DNA of 64,000 bases, taken from positions 124,001 to 188,000 of the forward strand of contig JAHCID010000008.1 of the NCBI GenBank assembly GCA_026129405.1, in the 5' to 3' direction. This DNA comes from a bacterium (GTDB taxonomy: Bacteria > Desulfobacterota > Binatia > DP-6). Position numbers and translations under genes: made by a program. The notes beneath the pieces were generated by a model, which saw only the letters and a program-made list of their open reading frames with translations, made no database searches and was not told the origin of the DNA. Position 1 is the stretch's first letter, and each line of letters begins with the position of its first letter. Of this stretch, positions 27,313 through 35,794 are shown one piece after another.

Positions 27313-29484
27313 GCTGCCGCGCGCCCGTCGCCGCCGCCCGCCGCCGACGCGGGCGCCCCCGCCTCGGCCGCCGCCGCCGCCGCGGCCGGTCACGCGCGCA
27401 TGGTGGCGGTGCTCGCGGAGATCGCGCGGCGCGCGCCCGACGAGAACGTCTGGATCGGCGACCAGCAGGCGCGGGCCTTTCGCCGGCTCGCCGCCGATCC
27501 GGACTTCCTCGCCACGCCGCGACGGCGCTGGTCGGTGTTCCGCACCCTCGGCTTCCACGAGCTGCGTCTCGGCAACGACGAGGCTGCGATCGCCGCCTAC
27601 GCCCGCGCCTGGGCGGAGGTGCCCGCGCTCGGCCGCAGCGTCGACGCCGACGACCAGACGCGCACGCTGTTCGACCTCGCGGTCGCGCACCTGCGCCTGG
27701 GCGAGTCGCAGAACTGCGTCGCCCGTCACACGAGCGAGAGCTGCATCGTGCCGATCGGCCCCGCAGGCGTGCACGCAAACCCGGAGGGCTCCGAGCGCGG
27801 CATCGCGCTCCTCGACCAGGTGCTGGCCCGCGACCCGGGCCACCTGCCGGCACGCTGGCTGCGCAACGTCGCCGCGATGACGGTCGGCGCCTGGCCGGAC
27901 GGCGTGGCCGCGGCGGTGCGCATCGGGCCGGAGGCGTTCGCGTCGGCCGAGCCGTTCCCGCGCTTCGCCGACGCGGCGCCGGCGCTGGGCCTGGCGACGC
28001 GCGACGTCGCCGGCAGCGTCGTCGTCGACGACTTCGACGGCGACGGCGTCCTCGACGTCGTCACCGTCACCGCCGACCCGTCCGTGCCGGTGCGCTACTT
28101 CCGCGGCGTATCCGGCGGGCGCTTCGAGGAGCGCACCGAGGACGCGAACCTGGACGGCATCACGGGTGGCCTCGGCCTGCTGCACGCCGACGCCGACGGC
28201 GACGGCGATCCCGATCTGCTGGTGCTGCGCGGCGCCTGGCAGGAGCGCTTCGGTCGCCAGCCGATGTCGCTGCTGCGCAACGACGGCGGCGGACGCTTCA
28301 CCGACGTCACCTTCGCGAGCGGCCTGGCCGAGCGGCCGTGCCCGACGCAGACCGCGGCGTGGGCCGACTACGACGGCGACGGCGACCTCGACCTCTACGT
28401 CGGCACCGAGTGGGCGGCGGCGGTTCCCTGCGCGGGCCAGCTCTTCCGCAACGACGGCGGGCTGCGCTTCACCGACGTCGCGCCGGCGGCTCGAGTCGAG
28501 AACAAGCGCGTCGCCCGCGGCGTCGTCTGGGGCGACTTCGACGACGACGGACGACCCGACCTGTTCGTCGCGAACTGGAACGCCGCCGACCGCCTCTACC
28601 GCAACCGCGGCGACGGCACCTTCGACGACGTCGCCGCGGCGGCGGGCCTGCACGGCCCGTGGAGCAGCGGCGCGGTGGCGACCCTGGACGTCGACCAGGA
28701 CGGTCGGCTCGACCTCTACGTCGCCGCGTCGACCCCGTTCCACGCCGCCGCGCCGGGCGACGATCGCTACGACGAGCTGGGTCCCCTGCGCGCCGCCGTC
28801 GCGAGCTTCCTCGGGCTGCCGCACCGGGGGGAGTCGGGGCGGCTGTACCGCAACCGCGGCGACGGCACGTTCGCGGACGTCACCGAGGCGTTCGGCATCG
28901 GCCGCGTGGTGCACGCCGGCGGCGTGGGCGTGGGCGACCTCGACGCCGACGGCTTCGAGGACCTCTACGTCGGCACGGCGTACGCGGGCTACGAGGGCAT
29001 CGTGCCGAACGTGCTCTGGCGCAACACGGGCGGACGAAGCTTCGCCGACGTGACCACCGCCGCGGGCATGGGGCATCTCCAGAAGGCGGGTGGCATCGTC
29101 GTCGCCGATCTCGACGGCGACGGCGACCAGGACGTGCTCGTGCGCACCGGCGGCCTCTTCGCGGGCGACGCCTTCGTCGACGTCGTCTTCCGGAACCCGG
29201 GCGGCGCCGGCCGTGCGCTCGCGGTGCGCCTGCGCGGTGCCGGCGCCAACACGGCGGCCATCGGTGCGCGGCTGCGGGCCGAGGTCGGCGGCCGCGTGCT
29301 GCATCACCGGCTCGGGGCGGGCGGCAGCTTCGGCGGCGCGCCGCTCGTCGCCTGGTTCGGCCTCGACGATGCGACGCGCGTCGACGTCCTCGAGGTGACC
29401 TGGCCCGACGGTGGGCGCGACACCTGGCGCGACCTGCCTGCCGGCGTGCCGGTGACGCTGACGCAGGGCCAGGGCCGCGGCTAG
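27292..29484 (+). CDS. CRTAC1-type FG-GAP/VCBS repeat protein with ASPIC/UnbV domain
   Basis: The open frame gives 730 residues from GTG at 27292. Residues about 30-215 form a helical, TPR-like region. At least seven calcium-binding FG-GAP/VCBS blades follow (VDDFDGDGVLDVV, ADADGDGDPDLLV, ADYDGDGDLDLYV, GDFDDDGRPDLFV, LDVDQDGRLDLYV, GDLDADGFEDLYV, ADLDGDGDQDVLV), which should fold as an integrin-like beta-propeller. The last 90 residues match the ASPIC/UnbV domain (IGARLRAEV...VTWPDGGRDTW). Such proteins are secreted, yet this frame lacks a signal peptide; one exists upstream in another frame. It converges with the sulfatase gene, overlapping by 4 bases. Confidence 0.85.
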   Translation: MRPSTSRAAARPSPPPAADAGAPASAAAAAAAGHARMVAVLAEIARRAPDENVWIGDQQARAFRRLAADPDFLATPRRRWSVFRTLGFHELRLGNDEAAIAAYARAWAEVPALGRSVDADDQTRTLFDLAVAHLRLGESQNCVARHTSESCIVPIGPAGVHANPEGSERGIALLDQVLARDPGHLPARWLRNVAAMTVGAWPDGVAAAVRIGPEAFASAEPFPRFADAAPALGLATRDVAGSVVVDDFDGDGVLDVVTVTADPSVPVRYFRGVSGGRFEERTEDANLDGITGGLGLLHADADGDGDPDLLVLRGAWQERFGRQPMSLLRNDGGGRFTDVTFASGLAERPCPTQTAAWADYDGDGDLDLYVGTEWAAAVPCAGQLFRNDGGLRFTDVAPAARVENKRVARGVVWGDFDDDGRPDLFVANWNAADRLYRNRGDGTFDDVAAAAGLHGPWSSGAVATLDVDQDGRLDLYVAASTPFHAAAPGDDRYDELGPLRAAVASFLGLPHRGESGRLYRNRGDGTFADVTEAFGIGRVVHAGGVGVGDLDADGFEDLYVGTAYAGYEGIVPNVLWRNTGGRSFADVTTAAGMGHLQKAGGIVVADLDGDGDQDVLVRTGGLFAGDAFVDVVFRNPGGAGRALAVRLRGAGANTAAIGARLRAEVGGRVLHHRLGAGGSFGGAPLVAWFGLDDATRVDVLEVTWPDGGRDTWRDLPAGVPVTLTQGQGRG

Positions 29485-31277
29485 TCGACGTACCCGAGCG
29501 CCTCGAGCCTGCGGCGCTGCGCGGCGTCGAGCGGCGTCGCCGGGCCGGCGGCGAGGATCTGCGCGTGCGCGGCGACGTGGGCGCGCAGCCGCCGGGCCAG
29601 CACGTGCGTCTCGGGCGGCCACGTGTCCGCGGGCAGGGCGTGCTGCTCGCCCGGGTCGGCCGCCAGGTCGTAGACCTGCGTCGCGTCGCTGGCGCGGTCG
29701 ACGATGACCTTCCAGCGCGACGTTCGCACCGCGATCGCGTCGGGTCCCTCGAGGAAGACGACGTCGGCCCCCGGTCCGGCCGTGCCCTCGATCAGCGGCC
29801 GCAGCGAGCGGCCCTGGAACGTCGGCGGCGCCGACAGACCGACGTAGTCGAGCACGGTCGGGGCGACGTCGACGAGCCCGACCAGCTCCGCGACGCGGCG
29901 GCCGCGCGGCGTGCCGGAGGGCGTGCGGAGGAGGAGGAGCGGCACGTGCACGAGCTCGTCGAAGAGGGTGTCGCTGTGATTCAGCGTGCCGTGCTCGAGA
30001 AAGGCTTCGCCGTGATCGGCCATGAGCACGACGAGCGCGTCGTCCAACATGCCCTCGGCGCGCAGCGCGGCGAAGAACGCCGTCAGCTGGTCGCTCGTGT
30101 AGCGGATGGCGCCGTCGTACTGCGCGACGTAGTAGCCGACGTCGTTGCGGTGGTGCGGCAGCCGGAGGTACCCGTAGTCGGGCTGGCGGAAGATGCCGCG
30201 GGGGAACGGCCGCGCGGGCTCGGGTGGCGCGTAGCGCGTGTCGTAGGGTGGCGGCGGCGCGTAGGGCCCGTGGATCTGGCGGTAGTGGAGGTAGAGGAAG
30301 ACGGGGCGGTCGCGGTCGCGGACCTGCACCCAGGCGAGCGCCGAGCCCTGGATCGCCCGTGCCGTCTCCCAGCGCTCGTGGGCCGGCCGGCTCTCGTCCT
30401 CGGCGTGCGGCAGGATGCGGTCGCCGTCGTAGTACGCGTCGAAGCCGTAGTAGAAGCGGTAGCGCTGCTCGAGCGACGGGTTCGGCATCCACGCCGCGGT
30501 TTGGTATCCGGCGTTGCGCAGGACCTCGGGCAGGAGGAGCAGCGCGGGCGGCGCCTGATCGCCGCGCCCGCGGATGCCATGGGTGGCCGCGTGCACCGAG
30601 CCGAGGAACGACGGCACCGACATGCGGGTCGTGTTCGCGGGGGAGAACGCGCGCTCGAAGAGCACGCCGTCGGCCGCGAGCGCGTCGACGAACGGCGCGG
30701 TGTCGCGCGTGTAGCCGTAGGCCGTGAGGTGGTCGGCGCGCAGGGCGTCGAGGAGGACGACGATGACGTTCGGGCGGCGCGGGGTCGGAGCGGGCGCCGT
30801 GCGTGCGAGCTCGATGCGCGCGCTCGCGAGCGGCGCCAGCGCCACGAGCGTCGCCGCGACGAGGCCGCGCGCGCCGACACGCGCCCGCCACGGCTCGGCG
30901 AGCAGCGCGACGACGAGCCCGAGGCCGACCCAGGCGGTGGGATCGCGGAAGAGACGCGAGGCATGCAGGGCGGGCCCGAGCATGGCCGCGTCGTGCGCTG
31001 AAGAGGAGCACGCCCGCGGCGGCGGCGCCGGCGGCGCCCGCGGCGCGGCGGAATCCCGCGCGCGGAGCGCGGCGAGCAGGCTGGCGGCCGACGCGCCTCC
31101 GAGCCCGCCGAGCAGCGCGCCGGCGCGAGCTGCGTCCCAGACGAGCGCCGCGCCCGTGTGCGCGAGGTCGAGCGTGGCGTACGCGTTGGCGTCGCCCTGC
31201 TGGACGCCGAGCCCGTAGCCCACGACCGCGCCGACGGCGAGTGCGAGCAGCGTCGTGCGCAGCAGGGTGGTGGGCAT
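29481..31277 (-). CDS. Membrane-anchored sulfatase-like hydrolase
   Basis: This 598-residue protein has about four hydrophobic segments in its first 160 residues (LLALAVGAVVGYGLGV first) and then a periplasmic alkaline-phosphatase-type domain: PNVIVVLLDALRADHLTAYG (metal Asp), NTTRMSVPSFLGSVHA (nucleophile region), and VVLMADHGEAFLEHG (metal Asp-His). The formylglycine motif C/S-x-P-x-R is not complete (SVPSF), so Ser or a preceding Thr may act as nucleophile and the activity may be phosphatase- or transferase-like. The ATG at 31277 gives the longest membrane domain; an ATG at 30983 is the alternative. Residues about 68-95 look odd in this frame. The gene converges with the CRTAC1 gene. Confidence 0.85.
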   Translation of the reverse strand: MPTTLLRTTLLALAVGAVVGYGLGVQQGDANAYATLDLAHTGAALVWDAARAGALLGGLGGASAASLLAALRARDSAAPRAPPAPPPRACSSSAHDAAMLGPALHASRLFRDPTAWVGLGLVVALLAEPWRARVGARGLVAATLVALAPLASARIELARTAPAPTPRRPNVIVVLLDALRADHLTAYGYTRDTAPFVDALAADGVLFERAFSPANTTRMSVPSFLGSVHAATHGIRGRGDQAPPALLLLPEVLRNAGYQTAAWMPNPSLEQRYRFYYGFDAYYDGDRILPHAEDESRPAHERWETARAIQGSALAWVQVRDRDRPVFLYLHYRQIHGPYAPPPPYDTRYAPPEPARPFPRGIFRQPDYGYLRLPHHRNDVGYYVAQYDGAIRYTSDQLTAFFAALRAEGMLDDALVVLMADHGEAFLEHGTLNHSDTLFDELVHVPLLLLRTPSGTPRGRRVAELVGLVDVAPTVLDYVGLSAPPTFQGRSLRPLIEGTAGPGADVVFLEGPDAIAVRTSRWKVIVDRASDATQVYDLAADPGEQHALPADTWPPETHVLARRLRAHVAAHAQILAAGPATPLDAAQRRRLEALGYVD

Positions 31278-31379
31278 GTGGGGCCGGGTGGCGGCTGTAG
31301 TCGCCCGCGCGTACGGCTGCAAGTCGTGTCGGCCGGCTTCCTGCCCCGGTCCGGAGTGCGTCGCCGGGTGGCGGCTGCT

Positions 31380-31387
31380 AGGAGGGG
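31380..31387 (+). promoter_or_regulatory. Ribosome binding site that fixes the hemerythrin start
   Basis: AGGAGGGG lies 5 bases before the ATG at 31393 and rejects longer in-frame versions that begin at 31255. Confidence 0.75.
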
Positions 31388-31392
31388 CGACC

Positions 31393-31857
31393 ATGCGCGT
31401 GGTCGACGTCCTCACGGGCGAGCACGGAGTCTTCCACTTCCTGGTCGAGCAGCTCGACGACGCCGTCGGGCACTGTACGACGCTGGTCGAGCTGCGGGCC
31501 GCGGCGGCGCCGATGGCGATCGCGCTCCTCGGCCACGCCCGCATCGAGGAGGCGACGCTGTTCGCGCCGCTCGAGCGCGAGCTCGGCCTCGGCACGACGG
31601 GGCCGCTCCACTGCCTGCGCGAGGAGCACCAGGAGATGGACCGCGTCGTGAAGGCGATGTTCGCGCAGCGCGAGCTGCCTGCGCTGCGCGCCGGCGTACG
31701 CGAGCTCGTCGAGCTGACGCGCAAGCACCTCGGCCGCGAGGAGACCGTGCTCTTCGCCGCGGCCAACGAAGCGCTCGCCGTCGGCCGCAGCGAGCAGCTC
31801 GGCGCCGAGTGGGCGCGGGCGCGCGGCATCACCGGCATCATCCGGGGCGGCGCGTGA
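31393..31857 (+). CDS. Hemerythrin HHE domain protein
   Basis: This 154-residue four-helix bundle has the expected iron ligands: HGVFHFL near residues 11-17, HARIEEATLF (His and Glu of helix 2), EEHQEMD (helix 3) and RKHLGREETVLF (helix 4). Hemerythrin-like proteins bind O2 or NO at a di-iron site, or sense iron or redox state. It is translationally coupled to hpnB, whose GTG start overlaps its stop (GTGA). The start follows a strong ribosome binding site. The physiological link between the two is unknown. Confidence 0.88.
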   Translation: MRVVDVLTGEHGVFHFLVEQLDDAVGHCTTLVELRAAAAPMAIALLGHARIEEATLFAPLERELGLGTTGPLHCLREEHQEMDRVVKAMFAQRELPALRAGVRELVELTRKHLGREETVLFAAANEALAVGRSEQLGAEWARARGITGIIRGGA

Positions 31858-33062
31858 GCCTCGTCGCCGCCGTCGCGCTCGCCTCGCTCGCGGCGTGGGC
31901 GTGGCTCGTGCTCGGTCAGGGCGGCTTCTGGCTCGGCGACCAGCGGCTCGACGGCGACGATCCCGATCCGGCGGCCTGGCCGTCGGTGACGGCCGTCGTA
32001 CCGGCGCGCGACGAGGCCGACGTCATCGCCCGCGTGGTCGCGTCGCTGGCGGCACAGGACTATCCCGGCCCGTTCCGCGTCGTCCTCGTCGACGACGAGA
32101 GCCGCGACGGCACCGGCGACGTCGCGCACGCCGCCGCCGCGGGCTCGGACCGCCTGACGATCGTGCGCACGCCGCCGCGCCCGGCGGGGTGGGTGGGGAA
32201 GATGTGGGCGGTGCAGACCGGCGTGCGGGCCGCGATGCAGATGGCGGTCGCACCCGACTATCTCCTCCTCACCGACGCCGACGTGGTGCACTCGCGCGGC
32301 AACGTCCGCCGCCTGGTCCAGCGCGCCGAGGCGCGCGGCCTCGCCCTCGTGTCGCTGATGGTGCGCCTCCACTGCGCGCGCGGCTGGGAGCGGCTGCTCG
32401 TGCCGGCCTTCGTCTACTTCTTCCAGAAGCTCTATCCGTTCCGCTGGGTGAACGACCCGCACGCGCGCACCGCGGCGGCGGCCGGCGGCTGCATGCTCGT
32501 CCACGCGCCCACGCTCGGCCGCATCGGCGGCATCGCCCAGCTGCGCGGCGCCGTCATCGACGATTGCGCGCTCGGCGCGGCTCTGAAGCGGGTGGGGCGC
32601 GTGTGGCTCGGGGTCACGACGAGCGAGCACAGCGTCCGGCCGTACGTCGGCCTCGGCGACGTTTGGCACATGGTGGCGCGCAGCGCGTATACGCAGCTCG
32701 GCTACTCGCCGGTGATCCTCGCCGGCACCATCCTCGGCCTCGCGCTCGTCTACCTCGTGCCGCCGCTCGCGCTGCTCGCGTGGCCGCTGCACGGCAGTGC
32801 GGTGGCGGCGACCGCCGGCGCGGCGGCGTGGCTGGCGATGGCGGCGACGTTCCTGCCCACGCTCGCGCTGTACGGGCGCTCGCCGCTCCTGGCGCTGGCG
32901 CTGCCGCTCGCCGGCGTCCTCTACGCCGCCATGACGTTCGACTCCGCGCGCCGGCATTGGACGGGCCGCGGCGCGGTGTGGAAGGGGCGCGTCGGGGCGG
33001 GGGCCGGCGCGGCGGGCGCCGAAGTGGTCGCTCCCGAGCCGCCGCGCGCCGCGACCGGCTGA
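31854..33062 (+). CDS. hpnB: Hopanoid-associated glycosyltransferase HpnB
   Basis: This 402-residue membrane glycosyltransferase starts with an N-terminal helix (LVAAVALASLAAWAWLVLG). A GT2 domain follows: TAVVPARDEADVI, VVLVDDESRDGT and the LLTDADVVH DxD motif. Next come family-specific stretches (PAFVYFFQKLYPFRWVNDP, AAAGGCMLV, VIDDCALGAALKR), and the C-terminus holds about three helices. These match HpnB, found in hopanoid clusters and thought to glycosylate hopanoid side chains. No squalene-hopene cyclase or other hpn gene is in the window. The start is GTG at 31854, overlapping the hemerythrin stop. Confidence 0.88.
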   Translation: MSLVAAVALASLAAWAWLVLGQGGFWLGDQRLDGDDPDPAAWPSVTAVVPARDEADVIARVVASLAAQDYPGPFRVVLVDDESRDGTGDVAHAAAAGSDRLTIVRTPPRPAGWVGKMWAVQTGVRAAMQMAVAPDYLLLTDADVVHSRGNVRRLVQRAEARGLALVSLMVRLHCARGWERLLVPAFVYFFQKLYPFRWVNDPHARTAAAAGGCMLVHAPTLGRIGGIAQLRGAVIDDCALGAALKRVGRVWLGVTTSEHSVRPYVGLGDVWHMVARSAYTQLGYSPVILAGTILGLALVYLVPPLALLAWPLHGSAVAATAGAAAWLAMAATFLPTLALYGRSPLLALALPLAGVLYAAMTFDSARRHWTGRGAVWKGRVGAGAGAAGAEVVAPEPPRAATG

Positions 33063-33063
33063 C

Positions 33064-33879
33064 TCACGCCGGCGGCCGGCCCTTCCACTGCACCATGCTG
33101 GTGTTGACGCCGAGCCAGCCGGCGACGCGGTTGAACGCGCGGATCGGCAGCAGGCCCTTCATCGCGGGCGTCACGCGCACGAGCCACGGCATGCGCACCA
33201 CGGGCTTGTTCGCGAGGATGCCGCGAACGGTCCGCTCGGCGACGCGGTCGGGCGTCAGGAGCCGGGTCATGAACGGCGCGCGCGCGCCGTCGAAGAGACC
33301 CGTGGTGACGTAGCTCGGGCACACCGTCGTCACGTGCACGTTGCGGTGTCCCTGTAGCTCCAGCTCGAGCGCCAGCGACTCCGAGAAGCCGATCACCGCC
33401 CATTTGCTCGACGCGTAGGTCGCGCCGAAGGGCAGGGCGATGTAGCCCGACGCGCTGGCGAGGTTGACGACGTGCGCCTCGGGACGGGCGAGGAGGTCGG
33501 GCAGGAACGCGTGCGTCATGGCGACGAGGCCGATCGTGTTCACGCGATAGGTCGCGAGGTGGCGCTCGACGGGCACGTCGAGGAATGCGCCGCCGAAGAC
33601 GACGCCCGCGTTGTTGACGAGCACGTCGAGCGGGCCGCCGTCGCGCAGGACCGCCTCGCGCAGGCCCTGGATGCGCGACGGGTCGGTGAGGTCGACCTCG
33701 TAGCTCTGCACCGTCGTGCCGCCGGCACGCAGCGCCTCGGCCGCTTCGAACAGGCGCGGGCCGTTCAGATCGACCAGCACGAGCTCGGCGCCGTCGCGCG
33801 CGATGCGCTCGGCGAGCCGGCGGCCGATGCCGGACGCGGCGCCGGTCACGAGCACGCGCTTGCCTCGGAGCGTCTGCAC
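33064..33879 (-). CDS. Short-chain dehydrogenase/reductase
   Basis: This 271-residue classical SDR has NAD(P)-binding motif TGAASGIG (about 11-18), NNAG (near 90) and the catalytic Ser...Tyr-x-x-x-Lys (SASGYIALPFGATYASSK). The C-terminal helix region (TPDRVAERTVRGILANKPVVRMP) is extended, as in SDRs acting on lipid or steroid-like substrates. The start is GTG at 33879, preceded by GAGGAGGGA at a normal distance. It converges with hpnB with a single-base gap. Substrate and reaction direction are unknown. Confidence 0.9.
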   Translation of the reverse strand: MQTLRGKRVLVTGAASGIGRRLAERIARDGAELVLVDLNGPRLFEAAEALRAGGTTVQSYEVDLTDPSRIQGLREAVLRDGGPLDVLVNNAGVVFGGAFLDVPVERHLATYRVNTIGLVAMTHAFLPDLLARPEAHVVNLASASGYIALPFGATYASSKWAVIGFSESLALELELQGHRNVHVTTVCPSYVTTGLFDGARAPFMTRLLTPDRVAERTVRGILANKPVVRMPWLVRVTPAMKGLLPIRAFNRVAGWLGVNTSMVQWKGRPPA

Positions 33880-33972
33880 GAATTGTCCCTCCTCTGCCGG
33901 CCGGGCCGGCCGGCGGTGTGTAGCCCGGGCAGCCGGGTTGATCCAACCGCGGCCGCGTCGCAGACCGGACGG

Positions 33973-34697
33973 GTGCTGGATCTGCCGACGGTCGCGTTGG
34001 TCGCGGGCCTGCCGGTCCTCGTCCCCCAGGCCGTCTGGGTGCGGTGGCGCACGCTGCGCCTGCCCGAAGCCGACGGCGACCCGCACGGCACGCTCGCCGG
34101 CACCGGGCTGCCGCTGCGGATCGTGCTCCTCGGCGAGTCGACCGTGGCCGGGGTCGGAGCGTCGCGCTACGCCGACGGCATCGGCGCCTGCCTCGCGACA
34201 CGGCTCGCGACGCGGACCGCGCGCCCGGTGCGGTGGCATGCCGTGGGGCGCAGCGGGGCGACGGCGCGCCGCGCGCGGGCCGAGCTGGTGCCGCGGCTCG
34301 ACGGGCTCGCGGCCGACGTCCTCGTGCTGGTGCTCGGCGTGAACGACGTCCTCCGGCTCGGCACGGCGGCGCAGTGGCGTGCCGACCTGGCCGCGCTGGC
34401 CGACGCCGCGTGCGCCGCCCTGGGCGGGCCGTGTCCGACGGTGGTCTCGCCGCTGCCGCCGCTCGGCGCGTTCGCGTGCTCCCGCAGCCGCTGCGCGCCT
34501 TCCTCGGCCTGCGCGCGGCGGCGTTCGATGCCGCCACCCGGGCGCTCGCGCGGGAGCGCGGGCTGGCGGTGGCGCCCGCGCTCCCGCCGCTCACGCCCGA
34601 GGTCTTCGCGCCCGACGGCTTCCACCCGTCGGCACGCGGCGACGCCGCGTGGGCCGACGGGCTCGCCGCCGCGGCGCTGCCGCTGCTCCGGGCGTGA
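33973..34697 (+). pseudogene. SGNH/GDSL-type hydrolase interrupted by a single-base frameshift
   Basis: From GTG at 33973 the first frame encodes an N-terminal hydrophobic stretch, block I RIVLLGESTVAGVGASR, and block III LGVNDVLRLG, up to SPLPPLGAF. At about 34474-34476 one base is missing. The sequence then continues in the next frame as VLPQPLRAFLGLRAAAFD and reaches block V DGFHPSARGD (catalytic Asp-x-x-His) before a stop at 34697. Restoring one C (TTC CGC GTG) would give 241 residues, normal for esterases of this family. Ser and His/Asp of the triad are thus present but in different frames. Decay and sequencing error are both possible. Confidence 0.8.
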
Positions 34698-34712
34698 GGC
34701 AGCGCCGCCGCC

Positions 34713-35618
34713 TCAGTCGAGGTCCTGGCCGTCCATGCCCGCGTTGCGGCGGGCGCGCCGCACGAGGTCGCCGACCACCGGGCCGAGCGCCGTCGGGTCG
34801 TCGAGCGGTGCCACCGTCGGTCCGCGGTGCCAGCCCTCGGCGACCGCCAGCACGCGCCCCGACGCCTCGAAGATGCGCCCGGTGACGTCGCGCGACTCGG
34901 TGCTCGCGAGCCACGTGACGATGGGCGCGATCCAGCGCGGCGACATCGCCGCCTTGTCCTCCTCGCCGGCGGCGCCCATGCCGAGGTCCTCGGTCATGCG
35001 GGTCAGCGCGCCGGGTGCGACGCCGTTCACGGTGACGCCGTAGCGGCGCAGCTCGCGCGCGGCGATGATCGTGAACGCGGCGATGCCGGCCTTCGCCGCG
35101 CCGTAGTTCGTCTGCCCGGCGTTGCCGTAGATGCCCGAGACCGACGTCGTGTTGATGAGGCGCGCGTCGACGCCGCGCCCGAGCCGCTTCGCCTGGTCGC
35201 GCCAGTAGGCGGCGGCGAAGTGCGCGGGGCCGAACGTGCCCTTCAGGTGCACCTTGATGACGGCGTCCCACTCGGCCTCGGCCATGTTGACGAGCATCCG
35301 ATCGCGCAGGATGCCGGCGTTGTTCACGACGACGTCGAGCCCGCCGAAGGTGTCGACGGCCTGGCGGACCATCTTCTCCGCGCCGGCGAAATCGCCGACG
35401 TCGTCGGCGTTCACGACGGCTTCGCCGCCGGCCTTGCGGATCTCGGCCACCACCTCCTCGGCGGGGCCGGCCGACGCGCCCGAGCCGTCGCGCGCACCGC
35501 CGAGGTCGTTCACGACCACCTTCGCGCCGTGCGCGGCCAGCATGAGGGCGTGCTCGCGGCCGATGCCGCGGCCCGCGCCGGTGACGATGACGATGCGTCC
35601 TTCACAGAGTCGTGCCAT
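34713..35618 (-). CDS. Short-chain dehydrogenase/reductase (17-beta-HSD4/FabG-like)
   Basis: This 301-residue SDR has TGAGRGIGREHALMLAAHGAKVVVNDLGG at the cofactor site, of which the TGAGRGIG loop and Asp of VNDLGG are diagnostic for NAD(H) use in multifunctional-enzyme-2-type dehydrogenases. NNAG lies near 95 and the catalytic Ser-Tyr-Lys is in NTTSVSGIYGNAGQTNYGAAK. Members related to 17-beta-HSD4 oxidise 3-hydroxyacyl-CoA or steroid hydroxyls. The ATG at 35618 fits the family start. It is not obviously operonic; the next gene upstream is 176 bases away. Confidence 0.9.
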   Translation of the reverse strand: MARLCEGRIVIVTGAGRGIGREHALMLAAHGAKVVVNDLGGARDGSGASAGPAEEVVAEIRKAGGEAVVNADDVGDFAGAEKMVRQAVDTFGGLDVVVNNAGILRDRMLVNMAEAEWDAVIKVHLKGTFGPAHFAAAYWRDQAKRLGRGVDARLINTTSVSGIYGNAGQTNYGAAKAGIAAFTIIAARELRRYGVTVNGVAPGALTRMTEDLGMGAAGEEDKAAMSPRWIAPIVTWLASTESRDVTGRIFEASGRVLAVAEGWHRGPTVAPLDDPTALGPVVGDLVRRARRNAGMDGQDLD

Positions 35619-35794
35619 GCCCGGCGGCGTAGCGCGCTCGCGCGGGCGGATCAATCCGCCGCGACGACGTTGGGACGCGCTGCTCGATCGTGACCTCGAC
35701 CACCGGCTCGGCGGTGGCGAGGCGGGCGCATCCATGCGAGCGCGAGCCTGCGCCCGGTGCTCGGCAGGTCGCGAGTCCTGCGGCCGCCACGCCG

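Noticed and set aside
27145-31011. A 1288-codon minus-strand open frame across the CRTAC1 and sulfatase region
   Set aside because: It mixes antisense of CRTAC1 with an off-frame reading of the sulfatase gene; only its first residues (VLLFSA region) are noted as a possible indel sign.
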